From Turicibacter sanguinis (GTDB lineage: Bacteria > Bacillota_I > Bacilli_A > MOL361 > Turicibacteraceae), in the NCBI RefSeq assembly GCF_013046825.1, contig NZ_CP053187.1, positions 1,973,501-2,037,500 of the forward strand: a stretch of DNA of 64,000 bases, given 5' to 3'. Below the pieces are notes generated by a model, which saw only the letters and a list, made by a program, of their open reading frames with translations, had not been told where the DNA came from and searched no databases. Of the stretch, positions 7,592 to 17,763 are shown piece after piece; the stretch's first letter is position 1, and each line of letters opens with the position of its first letter. A program made the translations under genes and the position numbers.

Positions 7592-9529
7592 ATGATGTCG
7601 ACGCACTTAAATTATAATGAAGACTCAATACAAGTACTCGAAGGACTAGAAGCAGTCCGTAAAAGACCAGGGATGTATATTGGTTCAACTGACAGTCGCG
7701 GGTTACATCATCTTGTCTATGAAATTGTAGATAATGCCATTGACGAAGTTTTAGCCGGATATGGTGATCATATAAAAGTAACAATTCATGAAAATAATAG
7801 CATCAGTGTACAAGATTCTGGGCGAGGAGTTCCAACTGGAATGCATAAATCAGGAAAGCCGACACCAGAAGTTATTTTTACTGTCTTACATGCAGGTGGA
7901 AAGTTTGGAACAGGTGGATATAAAACATCTGGAGGATTACACGGGGTAGGGGCAAGTGTTGTAAATGCCCTATCTGAGTGGGTTGAAGTGACAATCAAAC
8001 GTGATGGGAATGTATATCGTCAACGTTTTGAGAATGGTGGGCATCCTGTTACAGGTCTTGATATCATTGGTAAAAGTAAAGAAACAGGAACATTAGTAAG
8101 CTTCAAACCAGATCCTGAAATTTTCTCAACAACAGTTTATTCATTTGATATTTTAAGTGAACGATTACGTGAATCAGCATTTCTTTTAAAAGGGTTAAAA
8201 ATTGAGTTAATCGATTTAAGAAACGATAAAGAAGAAACATTTTACTATGAAGATGGAATTAAATCATTTGTTAGTTATTTAAACGAAGGAAAAGATACCC
8301 TTCATGATGTAGTTTATTTCGAGGGAGAAAGCCAAGAGATTGAAGTTGATTTTGCTTTCCAATATTCTGGAAGTTATTCAGAAAATATTTTATCTTTCGT
8401 TAATAATGTTCGGACTAAAGATGGTGGAACTCATGAAACAGGAGCTAAAGCTGTCTTAACTCGTATTTTTAATGACTATGCGAGACGTAATGGATTACTT
8501 AAAGAAAAAGAGAAAAATTTAGAAGGTGCAGACATTCGTGAAGGGTTAGCGGCCATCGTTTCAGTTCGAATTCCTGAAAATTTATTACAATTTGAAGGAC
8601 AAACAAAGGCGAAACTTGGAACGCCAGAGGCTCGTTCAGCGGTAGATAATGTGATTGCAGAAAAATTAACATTTTTCTTTGAAGAAAATGGAGCTGTTGC
8701 GACACAATTAATTAAAAAAGCGATTAAAGCAGCTCAAGTCCGTGAAGCAGCGCGTAAAGCGCGAGAAGATGCTCGTAGTGGAAAAACGAAAAAGAAAAAA
8801 GAAACGAATCTTTCAGGAAAGTTAACGCCAGCTCAAACGAAAAATCCTCAGAAAAATGAGTTATTCTTAGTCGAAGGGGATTCAGCGGGTGGATCAGCGA
8901 AACTAGGTCGTAACCGTGCCTTCCAAGCAATTTTACCTCTACGTGGTAAGGTCATCAATACTGAAAAAGCAAAGATGGAAGATATCTTTAAAAATGAGGA
9001 AATTAATACGATGATTTATACCATCGGTGCAGGTGTAGGAGCGAATTTTGAATTAAGTGATGTCAATTATGATAAAGTCATCATTATGACCGATGCTGAT
9101 ACCGATGGGGCGCATATTCAGGTATTATTACTAACATTCTTCTTCCGATACATGCGTGAATTAGTTGAAGCGGGTAAAGTTTACATTGCATTGCCACCGC
9201 TTTATAAAGTGTCTAAAGGACAAGGAAAAAAGCAAGTGGTTGAGTATGCATGGACAGACGAAGAGTTAGGAAGCGTTATTGCGAAAGTCGGAAAAGGCTA
9301 CATGTTACAACGTTACAAAGGTCTTGGAGAAATGAACGCGGATCAATTATGGGATACAACTATGAATCCTGAAACACGTACGTTAATTCAAGTCAGTATT
9401 GAAGATGCGGCAGATGCCGATCATCGCGTAACCACGTTAATGGGAGATAAAGTTGAGCCACGTCGTGAATGGATCGAGCAAAATGTCGATTTTACGATGG
9501 AAGATGATTATGATATAGAGAGGGTGTAA
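7592..9529 (+). CDS. parE: DNA topoisomerase IV subunit B ParE
   Basis: ATPase subunit of topoisomerase IV, which decatenates replicated chromosomes. The GHKL ATPase motifs are present: EIVDNAIDE near residue 45 and GRGVPTG / GGLHGVGASVVNA near residues 80-125. A TOPRIM domain with LVEGDSAGGSAK (about residue 430) and MTDADTDGAHI (about 505) follows, and the C-terminal RYKGLGEMN is visible. The start is ATG at 7592, or 7595, which is better spaced from AGGAG; the frame upstream has no RBS. parE rather than gyrB is chosen because of the adjoining parC and the plsY neighbour. Confidence 0.95.
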   Translation: MMSTHLNYNEDSIQVLEGLEAVRKRPGMYIGSTDSRGLHHLVYEIVDNAIDEVLAGYGDHIKVTIHENNSISVQDSGRGVPTGMHKSGKPTPEVIFTVLHAGGKFGTGGYKTSGGLHGVGASVVNALSEWVEVTIKRDGNVYRQRFENGGHPVTGLDIIGKSKETGTLVSFKPDPEIFSTTVYSFDILSERLRESAFLLKGLKIELIDLRNDKEETFYYEDGIKSFVSYLNEGKDTLHDVVYFEGESQEIEVDFAFQYSGSYSENILSFVNNVRTKDGGTHETGAKAVLTRIFNDYARRNGLLKEKEKNLEGADIREGLAAIVSVRIPENLLQFEGQTKAKLGTPEARSAVDNVIAEKLTFFFEENGAVATQLIKKAIKAAQVREAARKAREDARSGKTKKKKETNLSGKLTPAQTKNPQKNELFLVEGDSAGGSAKLGRNRAFQAILPLRGKVINTEKAKMEDIFKNEEINTMIYTIGAGVGANFELSDVNYDKVIIMTDADTDGAHIQVLLLTFFFRYMRELVEAGKVYIALPPLYKVSKGQGKKQVVEYAWTDEELGSVIAKVGKGYMLQRYKGLGEMNADQLWDTTMNPETRTLIQVSIEDAADADHRVTTLMGDKVEPRREWIEQNVDFTMEDDYDIERV

Positions 9530-9532
9530 TTT

Positions 9533-11938
9533 ATGGAAAACTCAACCCAACGCGTTCAAGTAATGCGACTTGAAGATATTATGGGGGATCGTTTCGGACG
9601 TTACTCTAAATATATCATTCAAGATCGTGCGTTACCTGATGCTCGTGATGGATTAAAACCGGTACAACGACGTATTCTATATGCGATGTATAAAGACGGA
9701 AATACATTTGAAAAAGCATTCCGTAAATCGGCTAAAACAGTTGGAAATGTTATTGGTAATTACCATCCTCATGGCGATTCATCTGTATATGAGGCAATGG
9801 TTCGTATGTCTCAGGATTGGAAATTAAGAGAACCCCTTGTGCAAATGCATGGGAACAATGGTAGTATTGATGGCGATCCTGCAGCTGCGATGCGTTATAC
9901 TGAAGCAAGATTATCAGCTATTTCAGGATTATTATTAAAAGATATCGATAAAAATTTAGTTGACTTTATTCCAAACTTTGATGATTCAATGACAGAACCA
10001 ACGGTATTACCGGCATTTTTCCCTAACTTATTAGTTAATGGAGCGACAGGGATTTCAGCAGGATATGCAACTGATATTCCACCTCACAATTTAGCTGAAA
10101 TTATTGATGCGGTGATTCATCGTATGAATCATAAACAGTGTCAATTAGATGACTTATTAACCTTTATCAAAGGGCCAGATTTCCCAACGGGAGCGATTAT
10201 CCAAGGGATTCAAGAAATCAAAAAAGCATATGCTACGGGAAAAGGACGTATTATTGTTCGTTCAAAAGCTGAGATTGAAACGATTCGAGGAGGACGCGAT
10301 CAAATCGTTGTCACTGAAATTCCTTACGAAGTCAATAAAGCGAATTTAGTGAAAAAAATTGATGATTTACGTATTGATAAAAAAATCGACGGAATCATGG
10401 AGGTTCGTGATGAAACTGATCGTAATGGATTACGTATTGTCATTGAACTAAAAAAAGACGTGAAATCTGAAATGGTGTTGAACTATTTATTCAAAAATAC
10501 GGATTTACAAGTGTCATATAACATCAATATGGTGGCGATTCATAATAAGCGTCCTGTCTTGATGGGATTAATGGACTTAATTGACGCTTATATCCAACAT
10601 CAAAAAGAAGTTGTAACTAATCGTTCAAATTATGATTTAAAACGTGCACGTGAACGTCAACACATCGTTGAAGGTTTAATTAAAATGGTGTCAGTTTTAG
10701 ATGAAGTGGTTCATATGATCCGCCAATCGAAAGATAAATCAGATGCGAAGAAAAATTTAATGGTAGCTTTTGAGTTTAGTGAACGTCAAGCTGAAGCTAT
10801 CGTGATGTTACAGTTATATCGTTTAACGAATACAGATGTGACAGCGCTACAACAAGAAAACGAAGAGTTATCAAAAACAATCTTAGAATTAACTGAGATT
10901 TTAAGTAGCGAAACGAAGTTATTAAAAGTCATTCAAACAGAATTAAAACAAGTGCGAAAAGATTTTAAAACGGAGCGACGCAGTCAAATAGAGGAACAAA
11001 TTCAAGAGATTAAAATTGATGAGACTGATATGATTACCAAAGAAGATGTTATTGTCGCTGTTACAAAAGATGGATATGTCAAACGGACGAGTATTCGTTC
11101 ATACAATGCAACGAAATCTGAAATGCCAGTGATGAAAGATGGCGATGAACTGGTATCAAAATTACAAGTCGATACGCTACAAACGCTATTGATGTTTACG
11201 AATCGAGGAAGTTTTATCTACTTACCAGTCTATAAACTCCCAGAGTTTAAATGGAAAGATATTGGACAGCACGTTTCAAATCTAGTAACGATCGATTCAG
11301 AGGAGAAAGTGATAGCAGTCTTCGCGATTAGTGATTTTAAATCGGAAGAGTGTTTATTCTTTACAACAGCAAACGGTATGATTAAAAAGACTCGTTTAGG
11401 TGATTTTGAAGTGTCTCGTTATAATCGTGCCATGATGGCGATGGCGGTTAAAGAAGATGATGTTTTAATTTCAGTGGTTAAAGCACCAAGTCCAAATGAT
11501 GTCATCATGGTCACAAAACAGGGTTACTTGTTGAAGTTTAGTGATGAGGAAATTGCTATTACGGGTCTTAAGGCTATGGGGGTTAAAGGGATTGCCATTG
11601 GAAAAGATGATCAGCTAATCAAAGTGGTGTTAGCTAATGCAAACGATGAGTTGTTATTATTAACACAACGTGGGAATATCAAAAAGTTAAAAGTAAAAGA
11701 TATTGCCCTCTCTTCACGTAATAAAAAAGGATCACTTGGAATCAAGGCGATTAAATCAAACCCACATTATTTTGTTGATTGTATTAAAGTTGAATCGAAT
11801 CAAGAGGTTTATATTAAAACAGAGACAACGCAAGTGAAGTTGAATCTTTCACTCTTTAAGGCGGTTGATTTAAACTCTGTTGGAACCAATATTGTAGATG
11901 ATGCGGTCATGAAATTGATGATTGATGAAATAGAATAA
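9533..11938 (+). CDS. parC: DNA topoisomerase IV subunit A ParC
   Basis: DNA cleavage and rejoining subunit of topoisomerase IV. At 801 residues it has the expected length. The quinolone-resistance-determining region is [18 protein letters not shown] near residue 80. The catalytic tyrosine is in AAAMRYTEA (about Tyr122). A coiled-coil segment (about 430-490) is followed by a six-blade beta-pinwheel C-terminal domain without a GyrA box (QRRGGKG). It starts 3 bases after the parE stop, so the two are co-translated. Confidence 0.96.
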   Translation: MENSTQRVQVMRLEDIMGDRFGRYSKYIIQDRALPDARDGLKPVQRRILYAMYKDGNTFEKAFRKSAKTVGNVIGNYHPHGDSSVYEAMVRMSQDWKLREPLVQMHGNNGSIDGDPAAAMRYTEARLSAISGLLLKDIDKNLVDFIPNFDDSMTEPTVLPAFFPNLLVNGATGISAGYATDIPPHNLAEIIDAVIHRMNHKQCQLDDLLTFIKGPDFPTGAIIQGIQEIKKAYATGKGRIIVRSKAEIETIRGGRDQIVVTEIPYEVNKANLVKKIDDLRIDKKIDGIMEVRDETDRNGLRIVIELKKDVKSEMVLNYLFKNTDLQVSYNINMVAIHNKRPVLMGLMDLIDAYIQHQKEVVTNRSNYDLKRARERQHIVEGLIKMVSVLDEVVHMIRQSKDKSDAKKNLMVAFEFSERQAEAIVMLQLYRLTNTDVTALQQENEELSKTILELTEILSSETKLLKVIQTELKQVRKDFKTERRSQIEEQIQEIKIDETDMITKEDVIVAVTKDGYVKRTSIRSYNATKSEMPVMKDGDELVSKLQVDTLQTLLMFTNRGSFIYLPVYKLPEFKWKDIGQHVSNLVTIDSEEKVIAVFAISDFKSEECLFFTTANGMIKKTRLGDFEVSRYNRAMMAMAVKEDDVLISVVKAPSPNDVIMVTKQGYLLKFSDEEIAITGLKAMGVKGIAIGKDDQLIKVVLANANDELLLLTQRGNIKKLKVKDIALSSRNKKGSLGIKAIKSNPHYFVDCIKVESNQEVYIKTETTQVKLNLSLFKAVDLNSVGTNIVDDAVMKLMIDEIE

Positions 11939-11943
11939 TTAGA

Positions 11944-11978
11944 AAAGTCGGCTTCTATTAAGAAGTCGATTTTTTATT
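11944..11978 (+). terminator. Terminator of parEC
   Basis: TCGGCTTC, short loop, GAAGTCGA followed by a T run. Confidence 0.75.
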
Positions 11979-12001
11979 TTGAACCGAACTAAATTCATTT
12001 G

Positions 12002-12031
12002 TTCATATTCTTAGGTCTTAGCACATACAAT
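12002..12031 (+). promoter_or_regulatory. SigmaE-type promoter of yqfC-yqfD
   Basis: TTCATATT (12002-12009), 14 bases, and CATACAAT (12024-12031). The -10 matches the SigmaE consensus exactly and the -35 closely. It lies 52 bases upstream of yqfC, whose B. subtilis homologue is expressed in the mother cell. Confidence 0.7.
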
Positions 12032-12083
12032 CTTATGAGTGTATCTAGAGTTAAGTCGGAAATGATGGTGAAAAGGAATGCAA

Positions 12084-12350
12084 ATGCTTAGTAAAGTTGA
12101 ATCAGCAATATTTAAACAAACCTTACATTATCCACTACTACAAGTTGTAGAAAATAAAACCGTCATCATTAACGATCGTTGTACGGTTGAACATTTTACG
12201 GATGATTTTTGCATGGTTAAGACGCCTGATTGTACTTATCAGTTAAGTGGAATCAATTTTAGAGTTAAAGAATATGGAGACTTTGTTATTAGAATTGAAA
12301 GTGATGGAGTAAAAAAAATAGAAATAGTCGGTGATGAAAATGAAAAATAA
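12084..12350 (+). CDS. yqfC: Sporulation protein YqfC (YabP/YqfC family)
   Basis: An 88-residue beta-rich protein of the YabP/YqfC family, a mother-cell sporulation protein of unclear biochemical role. Visible family pattern: NKTVIINDRCTVEHFTDD followed by the short YQLSGINFRVKEYG strand pair. The start at 12084 is chosen because AAAGG lies 7 bases upstream; the ATG at 12078 is too close to it. It overlaps yqfD by 11 bases and is preceded by a SigmaE-type promoter. Confidence 0.9.
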   Translation: MLSKVESAIFKQTLHYPLLQVVENKTVIINDRCTVEHFTDDFCMVKTPDCTYQLSGINFRVKEYGDFVIRIESDGVKKIEIVGDENEK

Positions 12351-13467
12351 GTGGTTAAGTCTGTTTATTCCAAAAGTTCAAATCATAGTGCCTACAATGA
12401 CTGAAGTTAATCGATTGAGGCAACGTAATGTGATGATTTATGGGGTGAAAAAACATCCGAATGGTTACTTGGTGACGGTTAGGAAGGATATTTTGGATAA
12501 ATTGGAGGGATATCCGGTTGCTCGGACACTTTCCATTTATCCGCCTTTTCTTAAAGTAGGAGTTCCTATCATTGGATTAGTGTTGATTTTGATGCTTTTA
12601 ATGCAAAAGTATACCATCGGGTATCGGATTGATGGAAATTTAACACCACAGGAACAAGATGAATTAGAAACTTTGCTTGAACCCCACTTTCAGGAATTAG
12701 GTCCATTTCATTTCCTAAAAAGTGATTTGGATGTGATTTATGAGGAGCTTAAAGCTTATTACAATGATTATGTATGGGTAAATATCTACCGAAAAGGAAC
12801 AGACATCATTTTTGATGTTTATGATATTACGTTAGAAGAACAAGATGATGACAGTGAATATTCACAAACGTTATTTGCTAAGCGTTCTGGTTTGGTGAAG
12901 AACTATATTGTAGACAGTTGTCGTGTGTTGGTGGAGCAAAATCAAGTTGTTAAAAAAGGGGATCCACTTGTTGCTTGTTATGTCGAACAACCATATACGA
13001 GTGAGATTATTCCGATAGATGATGTGGCACGGGGAGAAGTTTGGGCTGATACATGGTACACTGTTGATGTAAGGGCGTCTAAAAGCTATGTAGAAGAACG
13101 GTTTACAACGAATAAAGAGACTTATTATGTTCTTCATCTTGGCGGAAAAGAATTTACTTTTCCATTCGATGAGATAAATTTTGAAAAGTACGAAGAAGTC
13201 GATAAATCATATGATCCCTTCTTTTTCCTCAAAAATTCACCGCTTTATTTAGAAAAAAGACAATATTATGAAAAAAGTGATATAATAATAACAAACACTT
13301 ATGACGAGATTAAGGCTAATTTATTAGTCCTTGTCCAAAATAAATTCAAAGAAGAAACCGATGGTGAGTTTATCATCAAGAATTTGGAGATAATATCAGA
13401 AGAGGAAACAGATGATGAGATTTATTTCAAATGTCATCTAACTGTATACGAAAATATCGCATATTAG
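12340..13467 (+). CDS. yqfD: Sporulation protein YqfD
   Basis: Sporulation protein of about 375 residues. One membrane helix near residues 68-88 (VPIIGLVLILMLLMQKY) follows a cytoplasmic N-terminal region and precedes a large domain expected outside the mother-cell membrane, with the GLVKNYIVDSCRVLVEQNQVVKKGDPL motif region typical of YqfD. The start is within the end of yqfC; GTG 12331, ATG 12334 and ATG 12340 are all possible, and 12340 gives the family's usual MKNKW N-terminus. It is transcribed with yqfC and leads into phoH 12 bases downstream. Confidence 0.9.
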   Translation: MKNKWLSLFIPKVQIIVPTMTEVNRLRQRNVMIYGVKKHPNGYLVTVRKDILDKLEGYPVARTLSIYPPFLKVGVPIIGLVLILMLLMQKYTIGYRIDGNLTPQEQDELETLLEPHFQELGPFHFLKSDLDVIYEELKAYYNDYVWVNIYRKGTDIIFDVYDITLEEQDDDSEYSQTLFAKRSGLVKNYIVDSCRVLVEQNQVVKKGDPLVACYVEQPYTSEIIPIDDVARGEVWADTWYTVDVRASKSYVEERFTTNKETYYVLHLGGKEFTFPFDEINFEKYEEVDKSYDPFFFLKNSPLYLEKRQYYEKSDIIITNTYDEIKANLLVLVQNKFKEETDGEFIIKNLEIISEEETDDEIYFKCHLTVYENIAY

Positions 13468-13479
13468 AGGAGCTGAATT

Positions 13480-14448
13480 ATGAGTAAAGATCCGATTAAG
13501 ATACAAGAAGTATTTGAAACAATGGATGAGATTATTTCTGTTGTTGGACATCATGATAAGCATTTAAAAATCTTTGAAGATTACTATAATGTTGAAATTT
13601 CTTTACGTGGAGATCAACTCTACGTTTACGGAGATGAAGCAAAAGCTTCAGAAGTTCGTGAAGTGTTAGTAGCTTTAGTGGACTTACATCGTAAAGGAAA
13701 AGACGTAACAGAGCGAGATGTTTTATATGCAATTAAGATGAATGAACAAAATCGCCTAGGTGAACTTGAGTCATTGTTTGATGAACGATATAAAATTATT
13801 AAAACAACACAAGGGAAAACGATTTTTGCGAAAACTTTTAATCAAAAAGATTATTATCGAAAAATTCTAGATAATGATTTAGTCTTTGGAATTGGTCCTG
13901 CAGGGACAGGGAAAACTTATTTAGCAGTTGTTATTGGTGTTTCATTATTAAAGAAAAACATCGTTCGAAAAATTATTTTAACTCGTCCTGTTGTAGAAGC
14001 GGGAGAAAATTTAGGATTCTTACCTGGAGATTTAAAAGAGAAGGTGGATCCTTACTTAAGACCGTTATATGATGCGTTATATGATGTATTAGGTCTTGAA
14101 CAAACTGAAAAAATGATTGAACGTGGGATTATCGAGATTGCCCCATTAGCTTATATGCGCGGTCGTACACTTGAAGATGCTTATATCATTTTAGATGAAG
14201 CGCAAAATACAACGAAACAACAGATGAAAATGTTCTTAACGCGTTTAGGATTTAATTCAAAAATGGTTGTCACAGGTGATGAAACGCAGATTGACCTTCC
14301 AAAACCGGTGAAGTCAGGATTAAAACATGCAAAAGAAATTTTACATGATGTTAAAGGAATTGAATTTGTTCAATTTGAAACAGTCGATGTTGTACGACAT
14401 ACGCTTGTTCAAAAAATTATTGAAAGCTATGAAAAGACCGGAGAATAA
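13480..14448 (+). CDS. phoH: PhoH family ATPase (PhoL/YbeZ type)
   Basis: Cytoplasmic P-loop ATPase linked to RNA metabolism and usually encoded beside ybeY. The 322-residue protein has an N-terminal KH-like region, Walker A GPAGTGKTYLA near residue 138, LTRPVVEAGENLGFLPGD near 168, and Walker B YIILDEAQN near 236. The start ATG at 13480 has GAGGAG upstream. In B. subtilis yqfF (pgpH, a c-di-AMP phosphodiesterase) lies between phoH and ybeY; here the two are adjacent. Confidence 0.95.
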   Translation: MSKDPIKIQEVFETMDEIISVVGHHDKHLKIFEDYYNVEISLRGDQLYVYGDEAKASEVREVLVALVDLHRKGKDVTERDVLYAIKMNEQNRLGELESLFDERYKIIKTTQGKTIFAKTFNQKDYYRKILDNDLVFGIGPAGTGKTYLAVVIGVSLLKKNIVRKIILTRPVVEAGENLGFLPGDLKEKVDPYLRPLYDALYDVLGLEQTEKMIERGIIEIAPLAYMRGRTLEDAYIILDEAQNTTKQQMKMFLTRLGFNSKMVVTGDETQIDLPKPVKSGLKHAKEILHDVKGIEFVQFETVDVVRHTLVQKIIESYEKTGE

Positions 14449-14465
14449 AGGAGCAACAAACGAAA

Positions 14466-14939
14466 ATGGCAGTAGATATTCAATTTTACAATCAAACAGA
14501 TGAAGCAGTTGAAAGATATGAGCAAATGATTGAACGTGTTGTAGTTGAAACGTTAAAGCAAGAAAACTTAGCGCATGAGTTTATTGAGTGTAGTTTTATC
14601 TTTGTGGATAATGAACAAATTCGTGAAATCAATGCAAATTATCGTCAAAAAGATGCCGTAACAGATGTTATAACATTTGCAATTGAGGATGAAACTCCTG
14701 GAGAAATAAAGATTCAAGGAGTTCCTATGCCAAGAATGTTAGGTGATGTCTTTATTTCATTACCACGCACACGAGAACAAGCAGAGCGATTTGGTCATTC
14801 ATTTGATCGTGAACTTTCGTTTTTAGCCGTTCATGGATGTTTACATCTTCTAGGTTATGATCATCTTGTGAAAGAAGAAGAGGAAATCATGTTCGCTAAA
14901 CAGGAGGATGTCCTAAATGCGCTCGGAATCAGACGTTAA
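14466..14939 (+). CDS. ybeY: Endoribonuclease YbeY
   Basis: Metal-dependent RNase that takes part in 16S rRNA 3' maturation and ribosome quality control. The zinc motif HxxxHxxxxxH is visible as HGCLHLLGYDH (about residues 122-132), after the conserved DVITFAIEDE-like segment. The length of 157 residues is typical. Its last 23 bases overlap dgkA, which suggests translational coupling. Confidence 0.95.
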   Translation: MAVDIQFYNQTDEAVERYEQMIERVVVETLKQENLAHEFIECSFIFVDNEQIREINANYRQKDAVTDVITFAIEDETPGEIKIQGVPMPRMLGDVFISLPRTREQAERFGHSFDRELSFLAVHGCLHLLGYDHLVKEEEEIMFAKQEDVLNALGIRR

Positions 14940-15306
14940 AGAGACTCATTCTATTCAAGCAATTTTAAAATCGTTTAAATATGCAAGTCGGGGTATCTTG
15001 ACATCATTCTTAATAGGGCGTAATATTAAAGTCCACTATACCGCAGCACTAATCGTGCTAGGGTGTGGGCTTTATTTTCGTATTAGCAAAGTAGAATTTA
15101 TTTTGTTATTTCTAACAATTGCTCAAGTGATTACGTTAGAAATGATTAATACTGCGATAGAGAGAACCGTTGATTTAGTAACATCAGACTATCATATTTA
15201 TGCGAAAATAGCGAAAGATGTCGCAGCAGGAGCCGTTTTGGTCAGCGCGATCATCGCAACTATTATCGGAGGAATTATCTTTCTTCCATATATATCTAGT
15301 CAGTAG
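14917..15306 (+). CDS. dgkA: Diacylglycerol/undecaprenol kinase DgkA
   Basis: Small integral membrane kinase with three predicted helices. In Gram-positive bacteria it phosphorylates undecaprenol, which feeds cell-wall carrier lipid recycling. The signature EMINTAIERTVDLV is at about residues 70-83, and the N-terminal SFKYASRGI matches the family. The start at 14917 has AGGAGG upstream inside ybeY. Gene order ybeY-dgkA-cdd-era matches B. subtilis. Confidence 0.94.
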   Translation: MRSESDVKETHSIQAILKSFKYASRGILTSFLIGRNIKVHYTAALIVLGCGLYFRISKVEFILLFLTIAQVITLEMINTAIERTVDLVTSDYHIYAKIAKDVAAGAVLVSAIIATIIGGIIFLPYISSQ

Positions 15307-15314
15307 GTGAAAAA

Positions 15315-15719
15315 ATGAAAGAAATGTACACAGATTTAATTGCAGCAGCGAAGGAAGCTTATCAAAATGCATATGTTCCGTATTCGAAATTCCCAGTAGG
15401 TGCGGCTTTAAAATTAAAAGATGGAAGTATTATCAATGGAGCAAATGTTGAAAATGCCTCTTTTGGATTGACTAATTGTGCAGAGCGCTCAGCTTTATTT
15501 ACAGCTTTTACAAAAGGTTATCGTCGTGACGATATTGAGGCCATTGCAGTTGTAGCAAATACAGATCGTCCAATTTCACCATGTGGAGCATGTCGTCAAG
15601 TCATTAGTGAATTAATGCCACAAGACGCACAAGTTATTTTATTAAGTAACAAGGACGAAATTAAAATTTATACAGTGTCAGAATTATTACCATATTCATT
15701 TACATCGGAGGATTTATAA
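15315..15719 (+). CDS. cdd: Cytidine deaminase
   Basis: Zinc enzyme that deaminates cytidine and deoxycytidine to uridine forms in pyrimidine salvage. The 134-residue protein has the homotetrameric-type motifs: NCAERSALF (about 55-63, with the zinc Cys and catalytic Glu) and PCGACRQV (about 89-96). Its TAA shares a base with the ATG of era. Confidence 0.96.
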   Translation: MKEMYTDLIAAAKEAYQNAYVPYSKFPVGAALKLKDGSIINGANVENASFGLTNCAERSALFTAFTKGYRRDDIEAIAVVANTDRPISPCGACRQVISELMPQDAQVILLSNKDEIKIYTVSELLPYSFTSEDL

Positions 15720-16627
15720 TGACAGAAAAACATTTTAAGTCTGGGTTCGTCTCAATTATTGGTCGCCCTAATGTTGGAAAATCAACATTTTTAAATCAAG
15801 TATTAGGGAAAAAAATTGCGATTATGAGCGATAAACCTCAAACAACACGAAATAAAATTCAAGGTGTTATCACAGATGCGGATTCACAAACAATTTTTAT
15901 TGATACACCAGGAATTCATAAACCTAAACATGAGCTTGGAAAATTTATGACCGATTTAGCCATTGGAACATTAAATGAAGTGGATGCTGTTATGTTTATG
16001 GTCAATGCAACTGAGAAAGTAGGAAAAGGGGATCGCTTCATTATTGAACATTTACAAAATGTAAAACAACCTGTTTTCTTAGTCATTAATAAAATTGATT
16101 TAATTACAAAAGAAGAATTATTAACAGTTATTGCTTCATTCCGTGAAGAGTATAATTTTGCTGGAATTATTCCAATTTCTGCGATGACTGGGGAGAATGT
16201 AGAGACATTAATCTCAGTTATCAAAGAGGCGCTTCCTGAAGGGCCACAATTTTATCCATCAGATTATATTACTGATCATCCAGAACGTTTCATTATTTCT
16301 GAGTTAATTCGTGAAAAAGTTTTACATTTAACTCATGAAGAAGTTCCGCATTCAGTTGCTGTCGTTATTGATAAAATTGAAAAAGTAGAAGGTAAAAATG
16401 TGATTGATGTGATGGCGACTATTGTTGTTGAACGTCCTTCACAAAAAGGGATTTTAATTGGTAAGGGTGGAAAAATGTTAAAAGACATTGGAACACTAGC
16501 TCGTAAAGATATCGTGAAATTACTTGGAACAAAAATTTACTTAGAGTTATGGGTAAAGGTTCAAAAGGATTGGCGTAATAAAAAATTATACTTAAATGAT
16601 TTCGGATATAGCGAAAAAGAATACTAA
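15719..16627 (+). CDS. era: GTPase Era
   Basis: GTP-binding protein for 30S ribosome assembly that binds near the 3' end of 16S rRNA. G1 GRPNVGKST (about 14-22), G3 DTPG near 62, and G4 NKID near 123 are present. The C-terminal KH domain has the [10 protein letters not shown] loop near residue 246. Length is 302 residues. Translation is coupled to cdd through a one-base stop/start overlap. Confidence 0.97.
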   Translation: MTEKHFKSGFVSIIGRPNVGKSTFLNQVLGKKIAIMSDKPQTTRNKIQGVITDADSQTIFIDTPGIHKPKHELGKFMTDLAIGTLNEVDAVMFMVNATEKVGKGDRFIIEHLQNVKQPVFLVINKIDLITKEELLTVIASFREEYNFAGIIPISAMTGENVETLISVIKEALPEGPQFYPSDYITDHPERFIISELIREKVLHLTHEEVPHSVAVVIDKIEKVEGKNVIDVMATIVVERPSQKGILIGKGGKMLKDIGTLARKDIVKLLGTKIYLELWVKVQKDWRNKKLYLNDFGYSEKEY

Positions 16628-16727
16628 TTCGACTTTTTAAGACAAAAGTGTCATAAATTCTTGGAGTTTGGATATCCTAATGACTAGAGGGTTTAAATAA
16701 TAGCTTAGCTAGTAAGAAGGGATTTAA

Positions 16728-16889
16728 ATGAATAGCTTAGAATGGGAAGTGTTCAAACGTACAGGAAAAATTGAGCACTATTTGTTATTAAAAGAAACTG
16801 AGAATAGTAAGATAGATTTAACTTCACCTACTGAGTTTTCAGAAGAATTAATAAGTTCGGAGGCAACGAAAGCCATAAGGGAGGATTAA
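16728..16889 (+). CDS. yqzL: YqzL family small protein
   Basis: A 53-residue protein starting MNSLEWEVFKRTGKIEHYLL. The pattern WxVFxxTGxIExYLLLKE is the mark of the YqzL family, which in B. subtilis is also encoded between era and recO. The ATG at 16728 has AGAAGGG 8 bases upstream. The acidic C-terminal half is variable. Function is unknown. The recO start follows its stop by 4 bases, so the two are translated together. Confidence 0.88.
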   Translation: MNSLEWEVFKRTGKIEHYLLLKETENSKIDLTSPTEFSEELISSEATKAIRED

Positions 16890-16893
16890 CAAC

Positions 16894-17637
16894 ATGGCGC
16901 TCGATGTGGATGGGATTATTTTAAAAAACTTTAATTATGGTGAACATCATAAAATTATAAAAGTTCTGACTCGGAATATGGGAGTTATTGGTGTGTTTGT
17001 CCAAAATGCCAATAAAGTTAATACAAAAAAGAGTGCACTTGTTCAACCATTAACAAGTGCACGTTTTAATTTAAAACCCTCAACCAATGCAAACAGTGAA
17101 TTGTATTACTTATATTCTGGAGAAGTTGAAAATCATTATTTAAATATTAAGCTTGATTATGAAACGGTTGCTTATTTTTATTTCATGATTGAATTGATTT
17201 TAAAAGGTGTGTCATCAGATGAATATAGTGCTTATATTTATCGACTATTGAAAAATTTCTTAGACGCAGCAGACGCGGGGTATAATCCGTATCTGTTGAG
17301 TCTAATTTTTCAATTTAAAATGATGCCGGTTCTTGGGATAGAGCCAGTACTTGATTGTTGTGCAAATTGTCGTTCTACTGAACAGATTGTCACGATTGGT
17401 ATCCGTCAAGGTGGATTAGTTTGTGCCAAGTGTTATGACAATACACAACCTATTTTAATTGATGCGCCCTTGATTCCAATTGTCCGTGCACTTTATCGAG
17501 TTGATATTGATCATCTACCAGAGGTTGAGCTAGAAGATGAATTACTACAACCTATTGAACAATTTTTAGATGCTTATTATGAGACTTATGCAGGACTTCA
17601 TTTAAGAACGAAAAAGTTTTTAAAAGACTTAACATAA
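16894..17637 (+). CDS. recO: DNA repair protein RecO
   Basis: Recombination mediator that works with RecF and RecR to load RecA on SSB-coated DNA. The 247-residue protein has an N-terminal OB fold (residues 1-80) and a zinc-binding cluster with CANC (about 150-153) and CAKC (about 173-176). It lies downstream of era-yqzL, as in Bacillus. Confidence 0.95.
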   Translation: MALDVDGIILKNFNYGEHHKIIKVLTRNMGVIGVFVQNANKVNTKKSALVQPLTSARFNLKPSTNANSELYYLYSGEVENHYLNIKLDYETVAYFYFMIELILKGVSSDEYSAYIYRLLKNFLDAADAGYNPYLLSLIFQFKMMPVLGIEPVLDCCANCRSTEQIVTIGIRQGGLVCAKCYDNTQPILIDAPLIPIVRALYRVDIDHLPEVELEDELLQPIEQFLDAYYETYAGLHLRTKKFLKDLT

Positions 17638-17641
17638 AATC

Positions 17642-17683
17642 AAAATCGCTTAAAAATCGCCACGATTTAAGTGATTTTTTTTG
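17642..17683 (+). terminator. Terminator of the era-recO operon
   Basis: AAATCGCTTAAAAATCG, short loop, CGATTTAAGTGATTT followed by a T run. Confidence 0.8.
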
Positions 17684-17728
17684 TTGAATAAATGATTTTC
17701 TTTTGTTATTTTTTCATACTTTTGTATA

Positions 17729-17757
17729 TTGTGTTTTATGTATTGATATAATATAAT
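17729..17757 (+). promoter_or_regulatory. glyS promoter
   Basis: TTGTGT (17729-17734), 17 bases, TATAAT (17752-17757), just upstream of the T-box leader. Confidence 0.55.
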
Positions 17758-17763
17758 GGTAAT

